A stretch of 64,000 bases of DNA from Adiantum capillus-veneris (GCA_014529385.2 CM043971.1:25272769-25336768), one strand, 5' to 3'; counted from the stretch's first letter, positions 23,131-35,379 are shown. Made by a program: numbers and translations. Notes: a model not told the origin generated them from the letters alone.

Positions 23131-23919
23131 GCCACAGTTCTCCAATCCTGTTAGACGCCGCTTCTCCAACCTTGACTCTTTTATGCTTGATAGGCTCCAC
23201 CTTCAACCCGTAGACAAATGCCTCAACCATTGAGATGGCATGGCTAGTAGCCATGTCCTCAACTAGCTTCTTCATCCCGCCTTTGCCAAAGTTTGTCCCC
23301 AAGAGCTTACCTGTTTCACTTAAGTGAATCTTACCGTGTTTAAAGAAAACAAGCTCCTTCATCAAAGCATCTTTGAAACTTTCACAATCCCTCCTTGCAT
23401 GGTTAGTACTATCACACCATATGCATCTATTTACAAATCTCTCTCTGTTTTGAGGTCTTTGCCCTATAGATTGGCCTGACGGTTTCCCCTTTTCTTCTAG
23501 CCTAGCTTTAACTTCAATTCTTACATTCCCTTGACAAAATTATCTAAGATGGATTTATCACTTTTTGGAACCACAATAACACGCTTTATCAGACTCTCTG
23601 GAACATTTAAGGCTTGAGTAGGGTTGACTATCATCTTGTCTCTTCGTTGTTGTTGCTTAGCTAGCAGTGAAATGGAATCTTTGACCTCATTTCAATCTGT
23701 CTTTAAACCATGTTCAACATCCTTGTCCTCGAGTAGTAACTCTAACTTCTCTTGAATCTCTTTGCCTATTGCCTGCAAAAAGAGCTTTGTCTTATCTGAG
23801 TTTAAGGTACCCTTTACAATTGATCATAGCGGCGTTCAAATTCCCTTAGCAGTTCAGTAAACAAAAGTCCCTCTCTTGGCCAAACTACCCACTCTTAAAA
23901 TGTTCTCTTTGTCACCCTT

Positions 23920-24240
23920 TTAGAGTTCTCTAAAATAATATTCCTTCAAGGCTAATTTGAATGCTTCCCAAGTTCCCCCACGTTCATTTCTAATTCTTCT
24001 TACATGCTCCCTGATCTTAGGAACCACAACTAGCTCAAAACTTTGTACCATCTCTACTTTTGACACTTGATGCAAGTCCATCTCCTTTGCATACCCACAA
24101 AGATACTTTGTTACATCTTTACCATTAAATCGGTCCATTATCTTCACCACTAATTGAAGCTCTTTGGTCCATGAAAGCTCCCTTCTTTCAGTAGCTTGTT
24201 GTTGCTGCATAAAGACAACAAAGGCTTGAAACCACTGCAT
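23920..24240 (-). pseudogene. Retrotransposon gag fragment
   Basis: A 106-codon frame with MDRFNGKDVTKYLCGY, VEMVQSFELVVVPKIREHV and TWEAFKLALKEYYF. It resembles the capsid-like gag domain of plant gypsy elements. The start is the first ATG of the open frame. The rest of gag continues in other frames toward 23000, with another open piece at 23006-23365. Confidence 0.7.
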
Positions 24241-24249
24241 TGTGATAGG

Positions 24250-25189
24250 ATCAAATCACACCCCATGTTTCTCTTGTTGCTTCATAAATTTGAATCCTTG
24301 ATTTGAGACCTTTAACGAAGCTTTTGAACCCTTACCCTAGCCTACTTCACGTAGAGTTCACCAAATTTGTGTCGACAAGTGTGCAATGCGGCTAGGAAAG
24401 AGCCAAGCCTCTAATTGTGAGGATTTGCAACAAAATCAAGCGAGTCGTAGATGATTTGAAGCTAAAGGAACACTCAAAAACATAAAAAATCTAGACATGA
24501 AATCTTCACTTTGAAAAAGAACAGAGAACAACTCAAAACTCCTGTGTGTGAAAAGATTTGGTATAGCCTTGCTACCAATTGCACATATGCAGTGCTCTTT
24601 CGCCCTGATAAAAAGCCTAAAATAACGCTTCAATTCTTTGTCGTAGCCATTTCATGGAATCTTCATAACTTCATTAGAGAATCCCAAGGGAAACCATAAT
24701 TGGTGGCCTCACACCCTCAAAGATGAAGAGGAAATAACTCGAGAGTGCACTAGTACACCATTGAAGCAAGCTATGTATTCCTTTGCAGAGAGGCTTCCAA
24801 TGCTGATCTTGTTCTTCTAAAACTCTCCCTCAACTCTTATAGTCACAACATCATGAGTGATGTGGAATTTTGAGAAAAATTAACCATTTTTGGATCATTT
24901 TTAGCCCAAAAATGTCCTTCTTTGTTCGTAAAAAGCCCAAATGAGCTAGGAAAAATCCCAAACATTGTGGAAAATCACATTGGGATCAAATTACATGTTG
25001 AACCTCATTTTTCCACTTGGAAAGCACTTTAGATGCATCGTTTGCGATTGCATATAAAACCTGCTATTTTTGGTCGAGATCGTCCACATTGAACTTTCTA
25101 GGAAAAACGAGCGTGCTACTTCGAAACACTTGACATTTTTACATTTCTAAATAAAACTAGGCATGCTTTAATGTGATAAAACACGCAAC
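24250..25189. other. Unassigned sequence upstream of the gag relic
   Basis: No coding motif is recognised. By position this should be the leader and perhaps LTR of the minus-strand gypsy relic, but no primer-binding site could be placed. Confidence 0.35.
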
Positions 25190-25390
25190 ATTGCCACGTC
25201 TAGGGCCTCGCCAGACTGACAAGGTATATATGGAGCTGCAATCGTGGCATCCATTTTCGCATATATCACACTATGTACATTATAGCACTTAGTCCCACAT
25301 AACAAAAGCAGTAAGAGTGAGGTAGATAATTTTGTTTCACATTATGCACGTGCCACGGCACAAAAACATGTATGCTCATTGCCAATGGTG
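25190..25390. repeat. LTR-like segment homologous to 29130-29290
   Basis: The two segments share, in order, GGCAT, CATATATCAC, a conserved block around GTGAGGT(A/G)AATA, and ATGTGCCATGGCA-like sequence (here GCACGTGCCACGGCA). Spacing is similar, so they are diverged copies of one repeat. The copy at 29 kb is adjacent to a primer-binding site and is probably an LTR, which makes this one an LTR fragment too. It directly precedes a LINE fragment. Confidence 0.6.
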
Positions 25391-26940
25391 TATCTTTGTG
25401 TTGTGGAACAGATGGATTTATATGTAGAAAACACAATGGGGATAGTGTGATTGACTATATGGTACTCTCCAAAGCCATCATGTATCGCAAAAGAGTTTAC
25501 GCTTGGCCAATGGACCCCGAAATTAGACCATTGGACCATATGTATTGATCTTACATGTGGAGAAACAACTAAGCATGATACCCTCAACCAAAGGGAAGAG
25601 AAGTTATCTCTTTGTATGGATTTCAAATGAGCACCAATGTATACTAAAATGGTTGAGCAAAAGTTAGGGATGCCTAAGCTTCAATATGATGCACCATTGG
25701 AAACTAAATGGGAAGATTTTAAGAAAGTTATTTGTTCTTATGCCGAAGAATGCTTTGCCATAAAGCATGTCCATGGTATCAACAAAGTTAGATCATGCAA
25801 AAGATGGTTTGATAAAGAATGTCAAAATGCTCAAAAATCCTTTGATAAAGCTAGATGCAACTTTGGACAAAGACAATTATCAAAGTTAGGTCATCAAATT
25901 TAGATCACACAAAAGGTGGTTTGATAAAGAATGTCAAAATGCTCGAAAGTCCTTGATAAAGCTAGGACAAAGACAACTATCAAAATTATTTGTATACATA
26001 CAAGGCATTGATTCAAAAGAAGAGAAGAACATGGGAAGTTAAGCATCGGTTCAAGGCACAAGCATGTGGAAGATTTTGGAGAAACTCGAGGGGCAAGCCA
26101 GTTGAAAGTTTTGATAACTTAAGGCTTATGGATATGTACACACATTGTAGGGAACTATATGAGTAGCCAAATGCTGAAAAGATTCCATTTTATGGTTCAC
26201 TCCGATGTATGCCCTCTTTCTTTACTATTGAGGATGTGTTCAACGGGCTCAAAAAGTTGGCCACGGACAAAGCGAAAGATCTTCAACGTATCAAGCCGGA
26301 AATGATTACATGGACATGAGATTTTACACATGAGTGGATGTGTGGTATGTTCAACCTTGCACTTGAACATGGTATGCCTTGTGATTGGAGCACTAATTGT
26401 TCAAGCCTTTCATAAAGGAGGGGATGTAAAGAATGTAAATAACTATCGGACTATAATGATTGGGTATCTGATGGCGAAGTTGTTTGGATGCATAATGAAG
26501 ATAAAATTGAGTGGTTGGGATGAAGATAATGTGAAGAGGTCACTATGTGTGCAATGTGATAATCATGCTTTTGTTGTATGCGGGTGATGTAGTGCTTCTA
26601 GCACACACTTTAGAGGATGCACAAAAGCTTATGGTTGTCCTTGAGAACTTTTGCTTGCATATTGGGCGATTGTGTGAATGAATCCAAAACAAAGGTTATG
26701 CTTGTGAAAACCGGCCATAAGGAGAAGCCATGCATTGTGTACAATAATGAGACACTTGAAGTTGTTTGAGAGATTTAAGTGCCTTGGTCTTGAGGTTCTG
26801 ACCAATCACAAGTGGCATGAATGTGCTATGTGTCATTTGGAAGCCATGAAGAGAGAGTACTATGCATTTTACACATGAGTGGAAGAAGTCCTGCCTGTTT
26901 GTATCTCTTTCCATACCCTGCAAAATGGACCCGTATGTCT
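25390..26940 (+). pseudogene. Non-LTR retrotransposon ORF2 fragment
   Basis: Pieces appear in order: an endonuclease C-terminus near 25430-25530 (NGDSVIDYMVL), a linker, an RT piece including FFTIEDVFNGLKKLA (about 26218-26262) and NWIKPFHKGG-like sequence (26400-26440), and the catalytic region near 26560-26620. That region reads LLYAGDVVLLAHT where YADDVVLLA is expected. Then come CIVYNNETLEVVERFKCLG and a tail to about 26940. Frames change repeatedly. It is a different LINE family from the one at 18.3 kb. Confidence 0.8.
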
Positions 26941-27155
26941 TTAGGTGGTGCTCCACATTCTTTCACATTAGGGCTAGTGCCGAATAAATGTTCCTTGATG
27001 CGAGTTGCATTGTCACGCCACTTATGACCAGAATGTTTGCATTCCACAAACAAAAATGTTTTGTCTTTCTCTATTTCCTCCACATATGCCCACTCTTTTC
27101 CTTGCACCATGCTTTCTGACTTCAACAAAATATATCCTACAATCAATAGATACAC
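26826..27155 (-). pseudogene. hAT transposase N-terminal BED-finger fragment
   Basis: A 109-codon frame with FVECKHSGHKWRDNATRIKE followed by HLFGTSPNVKEC. This is a BED-type zinc finger, normally C-x2-C; the second Cys is Ser here. BED fingers bind DNA in hAT transposases. The catalytic part is missing, and the piece overlaps the end of the LINE relic on the other strand. It is unrelated to the complete hAT at 47.3 kb except by superfamily. Confidence 0.7.
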
Positions 27156-27289
27156 TATGATTATAAATTTTCACCATAATCACGCAATGAGAAAGATAAA
27201 AGGTTATAGATATGATTTGATAAATTAGATTGATGAATGAATAGTGTTAAGATAATATTTTAGGGAAAATCACCAATGGATACGACATT

Positions 27290-27810
27290 CCTGACTACTA
27301 GGAGGTAAAAAGCGTTTGCTCAAGACAACCTAGATGAGTGATGGAGTCATCTCACATTCCATTATCTATGTCTCTTAGAGGTAGGAGCTACTGCTCAAAT
27401 ACAATCAATCGATCCTAAAATAAATGAGGTCTCTAATTTCTATATCAACATAGAGGTAAGAGCATGAGCTCGATAACATCCATGTGACTCCTAAGTACTA
27501 TGCATGACTAATATTCACTAGGAGGTAAGAGCTTTCGCTCGATCACAACCTAGTGAATTCTATAGGTGATCCACCATATTCACTTAGAGGTAAGATCATA
27601 AGCTCAATAACAACCAAGTGAATCCTACCTTATACCTTGAACCTTACTTGGAAGTAAGAGAATCATCTCATAACAACCAAGATGCACTGAGTGGACCTAT
27701 TCTATGTCTATATGGAGGTAAGAACATTTGTTCATGACAACCAAAAGACCCTACATGTATGTGTATATCTTATCCATACTTAGAAGTAGGAGACCCTGCT
27801 CAAACAACCA
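27290..27810 (+). repeat. Degenerate tandem repeat with conserved small hairpin
   Basis: Eight units spaced 64-75 bases share AGGTAAGAGC-like sequence, a 4-base stem, a 4-base loop, the complementary stem, then ACAACCAAGTGAATCCTA-like sequence. Stem starts are about 27310, 27385, 27460, 27529, 27594, 27658, 27722 and 27790. Most stems are GAGC/GCTC, but unit 6 is GAGA/TCTC and unit 7 is GAAC/GTTC: both arms changed together. Three units have one mismatch. No coding frame. Confidence 0.75.
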
Positions 27811-28004
27811 AGTATAGAAGTATTACAATTTAAATAACCTTTGGTAACCTTTTAATTGCACGTAGAAATGTTTATTTTAATCTTCTAAATCAATGTCTTA
27901 TCTACCTAATGAATGATATGTTCCAAAATGTATGAATTAACACTACATCTATGCACATATTATAGCTATGATAGATTTTAACCATCAAATATCACTTTTA
28001 GTAT

Positions 28005-28300
28005 CTATTCTTAAACAAATAGAGCTAAGAGTATAAACAAATAGAGCTAAGAGTATAGCCTCTAATGTTTAGAATTATACATTTTCACTAAGACACTATA
28101 GCTAAAAAAATAGCCTCTAATGCTTAGAATTATTTATTTATCTATTCTAAAACAAATAGAGCTAAGAGTATAGCCTCTAATGTTTAGAATTATACATTCT
28201 CACTAAGACACTATGGCTAAAAAGATGTCCTCTAGTGCTTAGAATTATTTATTTATACTAAAACAATAGAGTTAAAGAATAACTTCTATTGCTAGCTTTT
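28005..28300. repeat. Tandem repeat, about 120-base unit
   Basis: Alternating blocks AATAGAGCTAAGAGTATAGC then CTCTAATGTTTAGAATTAT and TTCACTAAGACACTATAGCT recur across the region, with degenerate copies at the edges. AT-rich and non-coding. It follows the hairpin repeat after about 200 bases of unique AT-rich sequence. Confidence 0.75.
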
Positions 28301-28319
28301 TTTATTTGAAGATGCTCGT

Positions 28320-28983
28320 TGAAAAAGACCGTGTTGATGTCGATTGCTAAACCCAAAAGAATTTTGCAGGATTTTTCTCTGTCGAGCTTCCCCTCAAACT
28401 TGGTTCCAAAAAGTCAAAGGACACTGCTTTAAAATTTTGTGGGCGTAAGCTTTGAATTTTTGCACTATGAATGTATCCGTAATTTCTACAGATCGGCGGC
28501 TTGTTGTTGCTGAAGTTTTGCCGGTATGTGGCTTGAAGCTTTACTGCAACCCCGTGAGACAAAGGGGAAATTTTATCCATGGGCACCTGCCCTAAATTTC
28601 AAAGGTCCTTGCCCTAAGGCCAAAAGCCTTTGGGCGCTTGGTGTGAAAAAACAAGCTTCAAGGTCTTGGGATTGCGCAGCAGAGCCATTGAGGACGAGAG
28701 AGAGGGAAAGATGACGCTTTGTTGCAAACCAAGCCGAGCTTGTGTGTCGAGATTTTCTCCTCCCGGCCTCGCGCCCTGATCGAGCCCGCCTGCACACCAT
28801 ATGGAGACAATCGGTCTTCTCCCTCCCTCGGACCTTCCCCTCGGCCTAGGGCCGTTGCACGTGGGCCTTCTCCGTCTTCTTTCTCTGTCGCCTGTCAAGG
28901 ACTAGTGCACACGACCTTGCTTCCCTAGTGCATGAGCATGCAAAAGTGGGTGGCTCCACGCCCCCCTTTCCAAAAATAGAACT
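28320..28983 (-). other. Probable leader of a minus-strand LTR element
   Basis: GC-rich compared with both sides, and directly next to a primer-binding site. No gag frame is convincing; a basic, Arg-rich frame at 28614-28898 is the longest on the minus strand. The element appears truncated into tandem repeats at lower coordinates. Confidence 0.4.
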
Positions 28984-28995
28984 GCTCTGATACCA
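28984..28995 (-). promoter_or_regulatory. Primer-binding site (initiator tRNA-Met type)
   Basis: GCTCTGATACCA is the exact reverse complement of TGGTATCAGAGC, the usual plant retrotransposon primer-binding site complementary to the 3' end of initiator methionine tRNA. One A separates it from TGTGAGG, the end of the adjacent LTR. The same geometry is seen at 52711 and 57376. Confidence 0.85.
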
Positions 28996-28996
28996 A

Positions 28997-29330
28997 TGTG
29001 AGGCCTTGGGACTGCCTTGCCTTGATCCTCCACCCAACCTCCCTTTATAGGCCTTGCCCCTAGGATCCTGTCTCCATTGGCAGGTGGCCTTGGCCTGGTC
29101 CTTGACCTCCAGGGTGGACCTTGGCCTGTGGCATTCCCATATATCACCTTACGTGCATTGTAGCTTTTATTCCCATGCATCCAAAAGTATAAAAGGTGAG
29201 GTGAATACTTTTATTCCCATTGTGTATGTGCCATGGCATGAAAGCGTGTCAAGTCTCATTTGCTTTGTTGTAATATATAATCTCTTGGGTGTTTGCGTGA
29301 GCTGAGTTTGTTGTACATTGCTTGTGAATC
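28997..29330 (-). mobile_element. LTR (5' LTR of a truncated element)
   Basis: It begins next to the primer-binding site with TGTGAGG (that is, ending CCTCACA on its own strand). A TATA-like CTATAAAGG lies on the minus strand near 29045. The outer boundary is uncertain; the 178-bp satellite starts at 29331. Part of it (29130-29290) is shared with 25190-25390. Confidence 0.6.
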
Positions 29331-30046
29331 GCTTGAAAACTACACATTGAATCAGAAAATTGAATGACATGCATATACATATACACAAACAGATTCATAT
29401 GAAGTTTATTCAACATATTATGCTTGTCAAAAGTCAACTACACATGAACATCATGTGTTCCATGCTTGTAGGAAGTTGGTTGCACATGAAGACAATTGTT
29501 GTAAAATTGCTTGAAAACTACACATTGAATCAAAAAATTGAATGACATGCATATACATATACACAAGTAGATTCATATGAAGTTTATTCAACATATTATT
29601 CTTGTCAAAAGTCAGCTACACGTGAACATCATGTGTTCCATGCTTGTAGGAAGTTGAATGCAGATGAAGACAATTATTGTAAAATTGCTTGAAAACTATA
29701 CATTGAATCAAAAAATTGAATGACATGCATATACATATACATATACACAAGTAGATTCATATGAAGTTCATTGAAATGTTATGCTTGTCAAAAGTCAGAT
29801 ACATATGAACATCATGTGTTCCATGCTTGTAGGAAGTTGGTTGCACATGAAGACAATTATTGTAAAATTGCTTGAAAACTATACATTGAATCAAAAATTG
29901 AATGACATGCATATACATATACACAAGTAGATTCATATGAAGTTCATTGAAATGTTATGCTTGTCAAAAGTCAGATACATATGAACATCATGTGTTCCAT
30001 GCTTGTAGGAAGTTGGATGCACATCAAAATTATTGTAAAATTACAC
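29331..30046. repeat. Satellite, four tandem copies of a 178-base monomer
   Basis: Copies start with GCTTGAAAACTA at 29331, 29509, 29687 and 29870. Each contains GAATGACATGCATATACATA, GATTCATATGAAGTT, CTTGTCAAAAGTCA and ATCATGTGTTCCATGCTTGT. The third copy has an extra ACATAT, making it 183 bases. Copies are highly similar, so expansion was recent. The monomer size is in the range of plant centromeric satellites, but four copies say nothing about position. Short open frames across it are chance. Confidence 0.92.
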
Positions 30047-31325
30047 AAGTTCCTGTGAATAAATTAGATCAAAAAACAAAACATTGATATGACTATATAA
30101 TTAAGTAAAAATATTAACTAAAATGCTACCATCCCTTCCACAAAGTTTCTAGATGCTATCACTTTTGAGTGGAAAGGGGTGCTACTCTCGCAAAGGATTG
30201 TGCAGTTCAATACAATGAAATTTACAAGAAAGTGTTGTTTTATTGTGAATTTTTAGTGGCGTGTAATGGTCTATAATTGGCAAGTTAAGCATTTACATGG
30301 TGTGAACATGTTTGGAGTAGGGAGTTGCAGTAGATGTAGTCATTTGCATTCGGTGACTCGCAAAAGAGTCACTTATAAAAGAGCTAGGGTGAAAAATTCC
30401 CTGCAATGACTAGGATGTTTGTGCAAATTGTGGCTTCTTTCTTTTTGTGGCTAGTCAAAGGGCATGATCCAAAAATTCAACTTATGGTACAAATTTCCGT
30501 TGAATGTTCTTGTGCTATGCTTTCATTGTTGCAGTGTGAGTGCTTACCTTGTCACATTGTCACTTTTATTGTGTACACACTACCGTCTTCATGTTAAATG
30601 ATTTCATTCACTTGGCATAATGATCCATTAGCTTCTCCAATCTTAGACTCTATGTATCCTTTTCTAAAATGCCTCTTTTGTTTCTAATTTCCTTTAACAC
30701 TACATATTTCTCATGGAAATTTTAGAATGTAAGGGCATCTAACGATTGTGGTCATGGACAATACACATCGACATGATCCAATACAATGATGTTGTTGCGA
30801 GAGATGGTCTATTGTCAAAGTGTTAGGGGTTACGATTTAATGTAGTGCATGCTATCACTTGTTGTAATGACTGGGATTTGGAGACTATTCAACAATACTT
30901 CTTTATAAGATTGACTTTGATAAGATGGATCTTGATATTAGCTTCAACTTCACAATGTTAACAAGCCCACCAAGGCCCAGTCACTTTACATTTTCATTGT
31001 GTACCTTGCGGTTGCCCATTGGTTTGGTCTTGAGTGCATATTTTAGGAGATAGTAGGATAGTGATGAGTTAGTGATCCTTTGGATGTTCATGCATCCCAT
31101 AGTAATACCATAGTAGGATGGTAAGGCATGAAATTTCTATCCTTGTACCTAGGCCTAGACTACCACCATCTATGGTTGTGTTGGTTCAAGGTTGGCTTTG
31201 GTCCTAGTTGGATCCAAACAGGATTATGTGGTTGTTGAAAAATCTAGCTCTTTGGACTTACTAGGATTTGGTATGACATTTGTGGAGTTCTTTCCTTAGC
31301 ATAAGGCTTTGAAGGCTCCTTGATT
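30047..31325. other. Unassigned AT-rich sequence
   Basis: No recognisable protein or RNA gene. Minus-strand translation from about 30900 to 31325 might continue the neighbouring Helitron relic, but the frames are too broken to assign. Confidence 0.35.
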
Positions 31326-31560
31326 CTAGGAAACTCTTTTGGTGGAGATGTGTACACCTATTTGATTACATATCTTCTCTATGTCCTCTTGATGTAGCCA
31401 AAGTATCACATGTGCATGCAAAGATCCTCTATTTTGGACCTCATACATGACCAAGTGGTGTTGGAACTTTGAGTAAAAGGTGATATCACATTTAGTCAAA
31501 CAATCTATCCAAGTGAAGGAGGCATTCAATTGTCACGCTATCAAGTCGATTTATCAATTT
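31326..31560 (-). pseudogene. Helitron Rep-domain fragment
   Basis: Minus-strand translation contains YEVQNRGSLHAHVILWL. HAHVI is the HUH metal-binding motif of the Helitron rolling-circle Rep endonuclease, preceded by the usual QxRG box. About 70 codons survive and stops flank both sides. The helicase domain is not visible nearby. An active protein would nick one strand and drive rolling-circle transposition. Confidence 0.7.
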
Positions 31561-34500
31561 CAGCCTATCTACTTTGGGTGACCTTGTCTCTTATGAAGAT
31601 TAAAAAAATATCGAGCATTTTGTATTCATCCCTCATTCATCCATCATTGTGATCAAGTCCTTTATGGATTTCTTTCAGTGCTACAAGCATGTGCCTCACA
31701 ATTGGATGACATTGTCGTGTCGTTTTGCGAGCAAGATGAGAAAATGTTTTGCTTGGTGTCTCCTTGCTTGGCGCTCCTACATAGTGTATATTAGGTGTTG
31801 CCATGGTTGATGAAGATCAAGAAAAGAAGTAAGACGAGTAGGTAGCTTTTGTGCATAAGACGATAGGGGTCTCTCATGCAAAAAAGTGTTTAGGAAATCT
31901 TTTGGTAGAAAGTCTTTTTGGAAAATTGTACTTGCTAGAGGAAGGAAAATTACATTTTGTACATTTTTGTCTCATGTGTAGAGTTAAATTATGCACCGTT
32001 TAAAAAGGGGAATGGGGAGCACACTCGGTATACACATAGGTGCCTCTCTATAGACCATGATATTCACTACACCCCAATCCACTAACAATTTTCTAGGTTA
32101 GGGTGGTTAGATTCTTTGTTTTGCGAATTGACATATTTTGTTGCTTAGTGTGAATGCTATACTACCATGACTATATAACCTTCTTTTGGTTCCTTTGATG
32201 GGGAATGAGAGAAGGAAAAATTCTAGGAGTAGCATTGATGCTTATATTACGTGCTCTTTGGGCTAAAATTTCATCTATTATAAGGGAGATGGCAAGTACT
32301 ATATTTTTAAAAAAAATTCTTAAAAACATGGGTGATGTTGTCAAAATGTTCTCAAGGTTGGTGATTGACTTCCAAGTAGCATCAACTTTGATTTTGATAA
32401 ACTGGTGCATTGGATAGGCCAATCTTCGATTTGAAATTGATAATAATGATTCAACTATTTAGGGACTTGGCATACTCTAGTGGTACTTAAGGTAGTTGTT
32501 ATCATATTGCTTGCTCTCATATTATTATGGTGGAATAATTCAAACAATGTTTGTCCTTTGGAAGTCCCTGTGATTTATGAATATGCCTTTTAATAGAGAT
32601 CTTGTGTTGAGCACAACAATTTGAGTAATTCATGTGGGTATCATAGAACAAGTTGCACTTTTGGTTGATAAAAGAGAAATGAAGACTAAGGATTTAGAGT
32701 TGCCTAACTCGCTCAAATTTTGTGTTTGTGGTGGATAATATGAGCATTGGCATTTTGTTTACATAAGATCTTAAATTAGGTTTTTTAATCGGCTTACAAT
32801 TTGTAGTAAGTTTCTTGTTGACTGAAGTTTCTAGGTTGAGCACTTCACACACAAACATAAATTTCAGTAAATACTAGGAGTTTAGATTTTGCTCATACGC
32901 ATATGTTTTTTTAAACCCAAAAATATTATTGCACATGGTGCATTTGATATATGACTTTTTGATGTTTTCTCATGGCGTGATTTGATTAAACTTGGGGACT
33001 GTAGTTTTTAACCTAAAATATGTATATGATTCAAAAAGCAAGTTGGGTAGAGTTTTTCATGATACTTAGAAAAAGGTATATATGATGCTTTGCTCTCTTA
33101 TAACTATCATATGCCATCTATTCATCGATATCTATTGGGTTTCAATTTCTGGAAATGATGGTGTTTAATATCGCTAAGCTGGAATGTACATATGTCTTAA
33201 ACCATGTGAAGTTTTTGTGTGAGATGGCAATGGACTTTTTTAGAATATGGACAAAATGTTACAAGTATTTAGAATTGGCTATTCATGTGGATTTGGTTGA
33301 AGGTTTGGTTTACGATGCAAACCTACACTTGAAGACCTTTGCAAGAAACATAATGTTTAATTGCTTCATCAATTTCAAATTGGAACATTAGACTTACTAT
33401 TCTAGCATAGGCTACTAGAAGCAATGATTGGACTCAAAGAAGAAAATGAAGAGTAATTCCAAAATAAATAAAGGATATCAAAATAAGTTGTCCTTCTATA
33501 CTTTTTATATTTGCTTTTCTTGCTTATTAGTTTTATTATAAGTTTTGACACCGATAACAAGGGAAAGAGGTTGTTGGCACTTGTCTTAAGCCAATGCCAC
33601 TATCTCGACGTGCTTGTGTCTCTTGGATAATGACAGGTAAGAGGTTCCTACCTTGGGATTACAGTAGCAACTACAACACTAGTTGTAGATCAATATCAAT
33701 GGAATGGTTCCATCTGTTAAGATTGAGGAACGTCCTTGTAAACATTTTTGTGATAGTTATATATCAACTCAATGTATAATTATTTTCATTAGAAAAGTCT
33801 AATACTCCTTTTTATACGTATGTATTGTTTGGTCTAGTCCCAAACTTACACACAAACACACACATTTTTAAAATTATAAAAGCCTTACATTATTAAGACA
33901 CACGTATACACATGTTAATTGTTGCACCACTTTTGTCATTTTCTTCAATAACACAAACTTAAGTGAACTTAAGTAACAAATATAGGATGGAACGACTCAC
34001 TATATAATCATGCAATGAATATAAGATATTGGTCAAAATGTCAAAATGAATATTACAAATATGAACAAAAATATAAAACAAAATACATTGCAACCCTTTT
34101 TCTATTCAATCTGTAAATAATTTTTTGAAGTTTCGTAAATAATACTCCTTTGTAAGTAAAAATGTGACAATATTTGAAAGTAAAGATGTACCCACATGAC
34201 AATTACTATTGGCTTCCTAAAATCTTTCCAACACATTCAACGTTACTTCCATTGATTAAATCAAAATAAGCAAAACGATTGATTGAATAATCACAACACA
34301 TAAAGAGAGCAACATAGACACGAATCAAAACAGAAGACACCATACTGGGTACGAACCAGCCCCCTCAATCAACACTCTCCATCTCTGGCCATGGCTTTGC
34401 TACATTGCCACCCACCATAGCCGATGAAGCCCAATAATGGTATTAGAGCCCATGAGGGTGTTGGCGTTGCTAGGAGGAGCATATCAAAACACTGCTAGTA

Positions 34501-35340
34501 GGTGTGTCAAGCAAGGAGGTTGGCATCCCAAGGTGCCGCAGGAGGTCTGCATTCTAAAGCACGAGCTTCCTTGTGTTCGCATTCTGAAATGCTATCTAAC
34601 AAAGGTGTTATCATGAACTCTAGGCAGTTCTGTTGCTACACGTTTTAACACTGCACTTGATGATAGCAATGACATGCAACAAAAGCCAACGTATAGGCCT
34701 TTTAAAACGGCAAACATCAGTTGTGGGCAAGTTTTGGCATATTGAAACGCTTTGCTAGGTGAAGGCAACGACACAATAGCAACCAAGCTCCACGGTGGAC
34801 AACATACTTGCATTTCAAAACACATGTGTAGAGGTGGAATCATCGTTTTGCAATCCCAAGCAAACGTGCTCGTTTGACCTTGTTTGCCATTTTTCGCACC
34901 TATTAAAACGTTGAAGCCTCTATAACTTAGCAGTCATCCACTATAGCTTTGCTTGGCAGTTTAAAACACCATTTGTGGTGCATCCAAACCATCCAAGTGC
35001 TCCTCCAAATGCTATAGTAGTAGTGGTCCAAGGTGGGCCATATTCCACAGGTGGTGCTTCTGTCAATCGGTGGTTACCCCAAGCGGTGCAATAGAGCAAG
35101 TGAAACGGAGGTGTTTTTTCAACACGAGGATTTCAAGATGCTAAGTGGTCATGTTCATTGACTTTTCAACAGCTGCAAAGGAGAACAATCTTTCTCTTTT
35201 CTTGCAGATGGAGATTAACAAAGCATTGACGATTGTAAAAGACATAGCTCTAAGGAAGATTTTGTTTCAAGAACCATTCACTCGTCTAGTGGGAGATTTG
35301 GAGATCAATGCGGAGATTACGGCCTTGCATTGCGATAGTT
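31561..35340. other. Unassigned sequence without a supported gene
   Basis: AT-rich, with many short stops. Two open frames of moderate size on the plus strand (33155-33391, 78 codons; 35145-35342, 65 codons) resemble nothing I recognise. A tRNA-like B-box sequence (GGTTCGTACCC, minus strand) near 34350 may be a SINE trace, but no convincing A box is seen. Confidence 0.4.
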
Positions 35341-35379
35341 AAAAGTGTTATCCAACCAATACAAAATCCATGTTTCATA

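Larger units (their letters stand above)
21430..24245 (-). mobile_element. Ty3/gypsy gag-protease relic
   Basis: On the minus strand gag is at the high-coordinate end (24240-23920) and protease at the low end (about 21990-21450), with a broken, partly duplicated region between. No RT follows; the neighbouring LINE ends just before. LTRs were not identified. The element is inactive. Confidence 0.75.

Noticed and set aside
27290-27810. Array of small structured RNA genes
   Set aside because: The stem is only four base pairs and there is no promoter or conserved flank beyond the repeat; kept only as a repeat with covariation.
28614-28898. Arg-rich 94-codon minus-strand frame
   Set aside because: In the GC-rich leader of an LTR element; no gag motif and no conserved domain.
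33155-33391. 78-codon plus-strand frame as a gene
   Set aside because: No motif, AT-rich surroundings, no splice or promoter support.
34340-34430. Minus-strand tRNA/SINE-like sequence (GGTTCGTACCC)
   Set aside because: Single B-box match without supporting structure.
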